A DNA stretch of 64,000 nucleotides from Nectonema munidae (lineage: Eukaryota; Nematomorpha; Nectonematoida; Nectonematidae): assembly GCA_030549495.1 (NCBI GenBank), contig JAUIRK010000649.1, positions 434,001 to 498,000 of the forward strand, written 5' to 3'. The notes under the pieces are model-generated. The model made no database searches. It saw only the letters and a list, made by a program, of their open reading frames with translations, and had not been told where the DNA came from. The position numbers and the translations under genes are program-made. This document shows positions 57,577-64,000 of the stretch, in pieces; position 1 is the first letter of the stretch; the number at the start of each line of letters is the position of its first letter.

Positions 57577-58575
57577 CTCAATACGTCCGAAAACAAAAAC
57601 GTCCGAATCAAAAAGTGGGAAAACTAAAACACCCGAAAATCAAAAAAGAATTTTTAATTTTTTTTCTGAACACTCAGATTATATACATGACCGTTTCCAA
57701 ATATAATACTAATCAGAGCTAAGGAAAAGACATGACTAGGGAGACAATGTTCAACTTTCTGTTCATATTTTGCTAGATGTAAGATTTGATATACCTCATT
57801 CGGGGAGATGATGTTACAAAAGTTATTACCTATATTTGCAATTTGCACGATTTAATATAATATATCTATCAAATTATCAAAATAAAATTCTGTAATCAAA
57901 GAATCGAAAAACATTCTTTAAAAAATCAAAAAATATTCAACTTTCTGTTCATATTTTGCAAGGTGTAAGTTTTGATATACCTCATTCCTATTTTGCTAGT
58001 TGTAAGATTTGATATACTACTTCATTTGGACACATATATCCCTCAGATTTAGTTTTCATAATTTTTACTTTTTAACAACTTTTTCTGGTTCAAAATTATT
58101 GAAATTGTAATAAACGCCTAAATTTCATATCTAGAAACACCTGGATTTCTAAAGGAAATTAATTTTTTTAATTTGCAATTTTTCATGTAGTATTAGTAGT
58201 ATTAGATTTTTATTATTGAGGAAAAATGGTTTGTGTATCAAATTTTATTTTTGAAAACTAAAAATTAACCTTATTAAAAGCTGATGCTTTTGTTTATAAC
58301 TACTTTTTATTTTAGTCCGTTTTAATTTGCACCCTTTTGGTTAGGACCGTTTTTGTTTAATGACATTCATTTTCTTCTACATAAAAAAATGTTATTTAAC
58401 AATCAAAACATAAAATCAGTGAAAAAAGTTACTAATTGATTTTACTTTATTGGATATTTTGTTTTCAAACTATTTTTGTGTTGGTCTTTTCATTTTGGGC
58501 ATTTTAAGGATTTCAACGTTTTGGTTTTAGGGTGTTTTAATTTTGGATGTTTGGGTGTTGGTCGATTTTAAGCCA
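57577..58575. repeat. Foldback-like element, ACGTCCGAAAACAAAA arms
   Basis: The left arm (57577-57648) repeats ACGTCCGAAAACAAAA, and the right side has inverted words at 58313-58360 (GGACCGTTTTTGTTT) and 58487-58575 (AACGTTTTGGTTTTAGGGTG). Inside, a CTTTCTGTTCATATTTTGC phrase is locally duplicated at about 57757 and 57940. Confidence 0.5.
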
Positions 58576-61500
58576 AAAACTTAGGATACATCAATATACA
58601 ACATTAAAATTTTTACCTCATAAAATTTAATTTCAGTTTTGAAATCAAAGCAAATTAAAAATTTGTAGGCAAATTTAATTCAGAGAATCGATAGTTTCAA
58701 AAAGAATTTAAAATAGTTTAGATTTCAATTACTAAGAACTTAGTTTTATTAGGGATAGTTTGTTTTTAGCCCTTTGGGCCGTTTAGACCAGGAACCGTTG
58801 CATCACAGTAGTGTATAGTTTTTTGATTAAAATCTTTCAAATCTATACCTTTCATTGAAGGACAGCAATTAGTTAATTGGAATGGATAATTGCTAAAATG
58901 AGTTTCCAATGAAATAAATCCAAGAAAATAGTAATTTTTAGTAAAATTTTTTTGTTGCAAAAGCATTGTAAATAACAATAATTTGTTTCAAATATAATTT
59001 CCATTGAATAAAATAAAATTTTAAAACACTAAGTGAAGACTACCGTGCCTACTTATTGAATTGAATCGGTGCAAAACATTTTGTACCCAGGTTTTTTAAC
59101 TGTTGGGTGCGAAATGTCTTTAACTCAATATCTAAATAACTATTTGAGATTTCAGAAAGGAATTTTATAACTGTCTATAATGTCATTTTTCACAATTTTT
59201 AACCATTCTTTCGCAATTCACACCTTATCCTAAAAAATTATCCAAGAAGAAAAGGGGCCGCCTTCATGTATCTAGTCAAAATCCCAGAAAAATAAGGTGA
59301 CTTAAATTTTCTTGAATTTTGTTAGCAGAGATTTTAGTTTCCCAGGGACTTTGACTAGGAACCTCGCCTAAATATATGTCTGTGTTTGGGTGTATCATCA
59401 TGGCAAAGTGAGACCCAGAGCCCTCTTCTGAATGGGAAACACTGTTTGTCCAGAAGAATCATCTGAGTCACATATCTTATTAAATTGTATGTCTTCATGA
59501 ATAATGCAACATTACCGACATACATGAGCTCTATCTTTGGGGTACACACCTGCTTGTATGTGAGAGATACTACTCACTACCATACAAAGTGTAACAAATG
59601 GATGATATGTTTTTACATTGAAGAAAGAGTAGGATCAATCATTGAGCACCTTTGTGTATATATAACATATAAGCGTGATTTGTTTGTTTATACTCTGAAG
59701 CCTTTCTCCCCAAAACCCCGTTCCCACGCTCAATGTACACAAGTGCACCTCCACACAACAAACACTCCATATGCACTCATAAGTGCGAAGAGGGGAACGT
59801 GTTGTATCTGATTTTTCACTGGTCACACAAAAAAATGTTAGAACGAAAACACAAGACGAACAACGCGAAACGCTTGGCCCAACAACTCATTACGAAAAAT
59901 AATGATCTGGTAAAAATATCTATCAACACAACACCAGATGGAATTAACATACTACTGTTGAATGTGTTCTTCCATTGGAGATATTTGGACATGTGGCGCC
60001 AGTAGTGTACACAGCACAATAGATACTGGCCTGATATACCCGTGCACGATGTGTTTGTTTTAGAAGCGGAAAAATGAGGTATCTGATTTTTCTGAAACCC
60101 AAGCTAAAAAAGCTTTGAATATTTGATAGCAGCCACCAGGTCATGCTGCCATATTGAAATAGAGAGAACATTTCTTCCATTTGAAGATAGAACGTTTGGA
60201 AGTTAGCCAAATACTACTAACAATATACGTGCTTCATAGAAGTTGCAAGTTTGTGCGTGCGTGCGTTGCGTTTGCATTGTAAATATCGCTCTCTACGAAA
60301 ACTACGTAAAATTTGGCATCAATATGAATTGTTATTGGCAGCGGTTTGAGATAAATTTAAATACGGTAGAATGTTTTCAACCAAGTGAATAAAGATGAAA
60401 TCAATAAAAATGAAAGTATTGTACATAAAATATGGCACGCTTTTTTTCTGTTGCTATATTTATTCATCCAATCAAAACGCCTGCTATGAATTATTCAGCA
60501 GTGTACTTTAAAAATTCTATATGGACGGGCTATTTTCATTTTCCCTCTTTTTTTCTTAAACGATAGAATATTTTTACAAAATCTCGCGCGAAACAAATTG
60601 TTGTAAAATTGCATAGTGGAAAACATTACTGTCTGCATATCTAACTAAACCGAGCACTCTTTCGTTTGATTCCTGTCTTTATTTTATCCCTCCTTAGTTT
60701 CTAATTGAGAGAGCTCTGAACTATAAATCTCAATCCGACATATATTGTTTTGCTAACAAATACGCTCTCAGCTTCTAATCTTGTTATTTTTTTAATCGAT
60801 TTCATGTGTCCTATTTCAGTGGTTATGAACAAATATCACATTGAATATTTGCTAAGCAAATTCCTTTTTCAAAATTCCTGTTCTTGGTGAATCCTTTTAT
60901 AATCCTCTATTTTCAATTACAAAAACTTTCCCACCTCTAAAATATTCACTCAATTTGTCAAATTTGTTTCATTTTTATAAAAAAAAAATTTGAGAAAAGC
61001 TATATCTTTAGATATTGAGGTCTAATTCTAAATTTTTAGATAACTTTTTTAGTCAACTGATGATTAAAATAGTAACCAATAAGATAAAGGCTTAAAGATT
61101 TTTACTTCACAATGTAGAATCATCTTATTCACGATCAAGACATGATTTTTGCCAATTTGATTGATACTTTCACCCATTTTTACAATGTAATGACGAAAAA
61201 GAAGTACAGAAATGAAAAACATGGACGATATTGTATTAAATTTTTTTTTAATTTGAGGGATATTTTTAGTCAGAATTTTATATCCTCAATCAAAATTTAA
61301 ATATTGATTTTAATCAAAAAATTTTGCGAATGTTTTTTTTCGGAACTGTCAAACTTGATTCATAATCCACGCATTCTTGCCCCCATCGTAATAAAAAGTA
61401 TAATTTATTTAAAATATGGAAATATGTTTATGAGATCATTTTCAGGCCTACATCACTAATTCTATTTGTACTTTAACAAATTATTTCACAATAATAGTAA

Positions 61501-64000
61501 AAACTTGGCTAAAAAATGAATTTTTTCTTGCTTGGTTCAAAAAATATTTCACTTAAAATGTGAATGAATGCTTTTTAAAGAAAATTTTCAGAGGAAACTA
61601 ACATATTTGATTGACATTTCCACATTCTAATTACGAAAACCGAGTCCAAAAATGAAATAATGTGTAGAAATGTTTTTGGGGACACTTTCGCAGAAGTAAA
61701 CTGCAAATACTTTTATCATAGTTTCTAAAAGAGCTGATATATATTTAGTTTAAAGACGTTTCCTTCACATTCTAATTTTTACTAGAACTCAAAAATAAGA
61801 AATTAAAATGCTCGTTAAGTAGCAGTGATTAAATATTTTTTTAAATTTGGTGAACTGAAAAGACGTATTGAAGTGAATGGAAAAAGATATCCTTGGATAC
61901 AAATGGTATTGAAAAAAGTCAAGAAGAAAAATTGTATTTTTTACAAAAAAAATAGTTTAAACGCTAAGAGATGTCAAAAATTGGGCAAATACTGTTAACG
62001 TAAAGATAATTCTGGGAAACACAAACTTATAGCTACCTAGAGATGTTGGTGGGATAAGGTTTTGCATTTTCAACTGTTTTGCCATAATGAGTGAGTATTG
62101 AATAAAACAATAGTTGTCAGTGAAGTCAAAGTAAATAGAAAATAAAGAAAGTGAAAACAAGAACTTAAATTTTATTCGAAAAAATAAGAGGTAAATGAGA
62201 GAAATCATAAAACTGGATAATATTTGATTATTTATTCAGATATAACACACATATGTTCATCATAATTAATAGGAAATAAAGCACTTAATTTTGTTAAACG
62301 AATAAAAAACATCTATTTATTTATCATCATTACTATATAATATAGGATAGTCACTATTAGTAGTGTATAATGAATTTGTTTAAGAAGACGCACACCTTCT
62401 TCTCATGACACATACAATGAAAATAAAATAACATTGTGAAAATGACAAATATTAATTAGGCTTTGAAAAAATCAACTTGAAATAAATAAACTCAAAATGT
62501 AGAAAAAGAAACACAAAGTGATATATCCTTTTAAAAATTCTAACATAAGATTTAGATTTAAAAAAGATGAAGAACTCAACAAAGAGGTTGTGTATGTGTT
62601 GTATCAGTGAACAACAACTTTAGATGTATTTTCAATAGGGAGAAAGAAACTATAAAATATATTCATCTTTGATATAAGAAAGTATTTGTATATTAAATCA
62701 CAATACATATATATATATATATGTATACACATGTGTGGATATTAAAAACTACATCAAATTGGTGTAGACTTTTCTAAAGATTTTTAATTAGGATATCTTT
62801 TATTTAACATTTTTTATAATAATAATGTTTAATCTTTATTAAATTTCAAAATGGATGCGCATATATATATATGTGTGTGTGTGTGTGAAATTTTAAATAG
62901 AATTTAAAAAACTGAAATACAAAATAGTATCAAAATAATTTTTCTTTCTTTATCTATCACATAATATAAGCAAATACTTTGTGATCAAAATATTTTACAC
63001 AAACACAGAAACATATGATATGTATATAGAATAAGTAAAAAATATAATGACTAAGATTATCTCTTTGAAATTAAATTAATAAAATAAAAAACCTACTAAA
63101 GGCTATTTCATATGGCTAGTAGTGTTGTTTATAAAAAAACATACAAGATGCATATATGCGAGAAATGGTAGTTGTTATCTCAAACAAGATGACCGCATTA
63201 GTGTGTGTGTGGGTGGATATGAAGAGCCAGTAGTTGACAGAAACATTCAGCGTCTTGTGATCACAATCCATGTAACAAACGAAAATTAGGGCGTAAATTG
63301 AATTCAAAACGAAAAAGTTTAAATGGCAAAGTGAATAGTGATGATGAAGATGGAGAAATTTTGTTATCACTCGATGTTGACAGAATTACTGCGTTGAGTT
63401 ATGTGATTGTTGTTATCAGAAGGGAACTTTTGTTTAGATATTCGAAAAATGTACGACAAAATTCGCTATCGAAAAAAAGCGAAGAACTAAAAGTAAAAAA
63501 CGGTGTAAAAATATTTGCGATAGATCATACACGAATGCAAGAAGGAGGGTTTTGTATAGCTAAGTTTAGGATCAAAAGGTAGTACTTTAAAGAGGAATAT
63601 CAAAACTTTTGAGATCCAAGCCACTCATAATACCAACAAAAAGAGCTTTCTAGGAAGAGATATATATGAGTAAGTGTGTGAATAATGGAAAAAAGAATGA
63701 GGGAAAAGCAATAAGAGAGGAGGAGAAAACAAATAGTATAACGTGAAATATAATTAATCATCATCATCATCATAAGCAAAAAAATAAAACAATATAATTG
63801 GCGATAATAAAAACTTAACATGTTGTTTTCATTACATAAGATTGGCGTATGTTTTTTTTAGGATGTGATCAAGCATAATAGGAAAAATGGTAATCTATGA
63901 AATAACAGGAATATACACATATATATATCTCATAACCTATAATATATATATATGGATGTAGTATATAAGAAGAAAAACTATGAGCATATTTTAATGGTTT
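58576..64000. other. Intergenic to window end, no gene supported
   Basis: The stretch 59340-60300 is the least AT-rich part, with no recognisable domain. From 60800 on it is AT-rich with microsatellites: (AT)n near 62707, (AT)n(GT)n near 62864-62886, GT-rich near 63200, and an ATC run near 63756. The open frame at 63298-63582 shows no family resemblance. Confidence 0.5.

Noticed and set aside
59355-60210. Overlapping short frames on both strands in a less AT-rich stretch
   Set aside because: No motif, splice pattern or start context. It might be a transcribed non-coding or regulatory region, but nothing shows it.
63298-63582. 94-codon plus-strand frame near the window end
   Set aside because: No family resemblance. 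It sits among microsatellites and AT-rich sequence. Chance cannot be excluded without conservation data.

Overview
The window looks like AT-rich animal DNA, most likely from an arthropod. A copepod such as a sea louse would fit the AT bias, the kilobase-scale introns and the repeat content, but this is inference and no species marker was seen. Only two host genes can be supported. The rest is repeat-filled intron and intergenic DNA. All calls were made by reading the sequence; no alignment or search was run.

0-17.7 kb: the 3' part of one plus-strand gene, a collagen with a short-chain collagen C4-like (spongin-type) C-terminal domain. Six exons (71-293, 2514-2668, 5430-5609, 14044-14272, 14476-14836, 17403-17658) join in a consistent phase with GT-AG introns and end at a stop followed by AATAAA. 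The 5' end lies outside the window. The introns hold a duplicated exon end (4211-4449 versus 5556-5794), tRNA-like SINEs, several hAT-type and TTAA-type MITEs, a pogo/Tigger remnant, and a 2.4 kb inverted-repeat element (8551-10981) encoding a CxxC-rich protein that I infer to be a DDE-type transposase of a family I cannot name.

17.7-31 kb: a mobile-element graveyard. A hAT (ZBED5-like) transposase remnant is split by a visibly GC-richer 2.47 kb element (20937-23410) with long inverted repeats and a 6-bp target duplication. Further on are a LINE reverse-transcriptase scrap, a well-formed type I hammerhead ribozyme motif (26568-26609), and a decayed, diverged relative of the CxxC/DDE-like element with its own inverted repeats (27279-29404).

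31-31.8 kb: an intronless, intact GDT1/TMEM165-family membrane transporter gene on the minus strand.

32-46 kb: two non-LTR retrotransposon remnants (plus strand about 31990-33050; minus strand about 34250-37900), two tRNA-derived SINE families, a pogo/Tigger transposase remnant (about 40070-41190), MITEs, and a small foldback element with tandem-repeat arms (41948-42192).

46-64 kb: no supportable gene. Between 51 and 58.6 kb there is a cluster of foldback-like elements whose inverted arms are built from short degenerate tandem words. The final 5 kb is AT-rich with microsatellites.

The best candidates for something undescribed are the CxxC/DDE-like inverted-repeat element family (three copies here), the GC-rich element at 20937-23410, the tandem-armed foldback families, and the hammerhead ribozyme.
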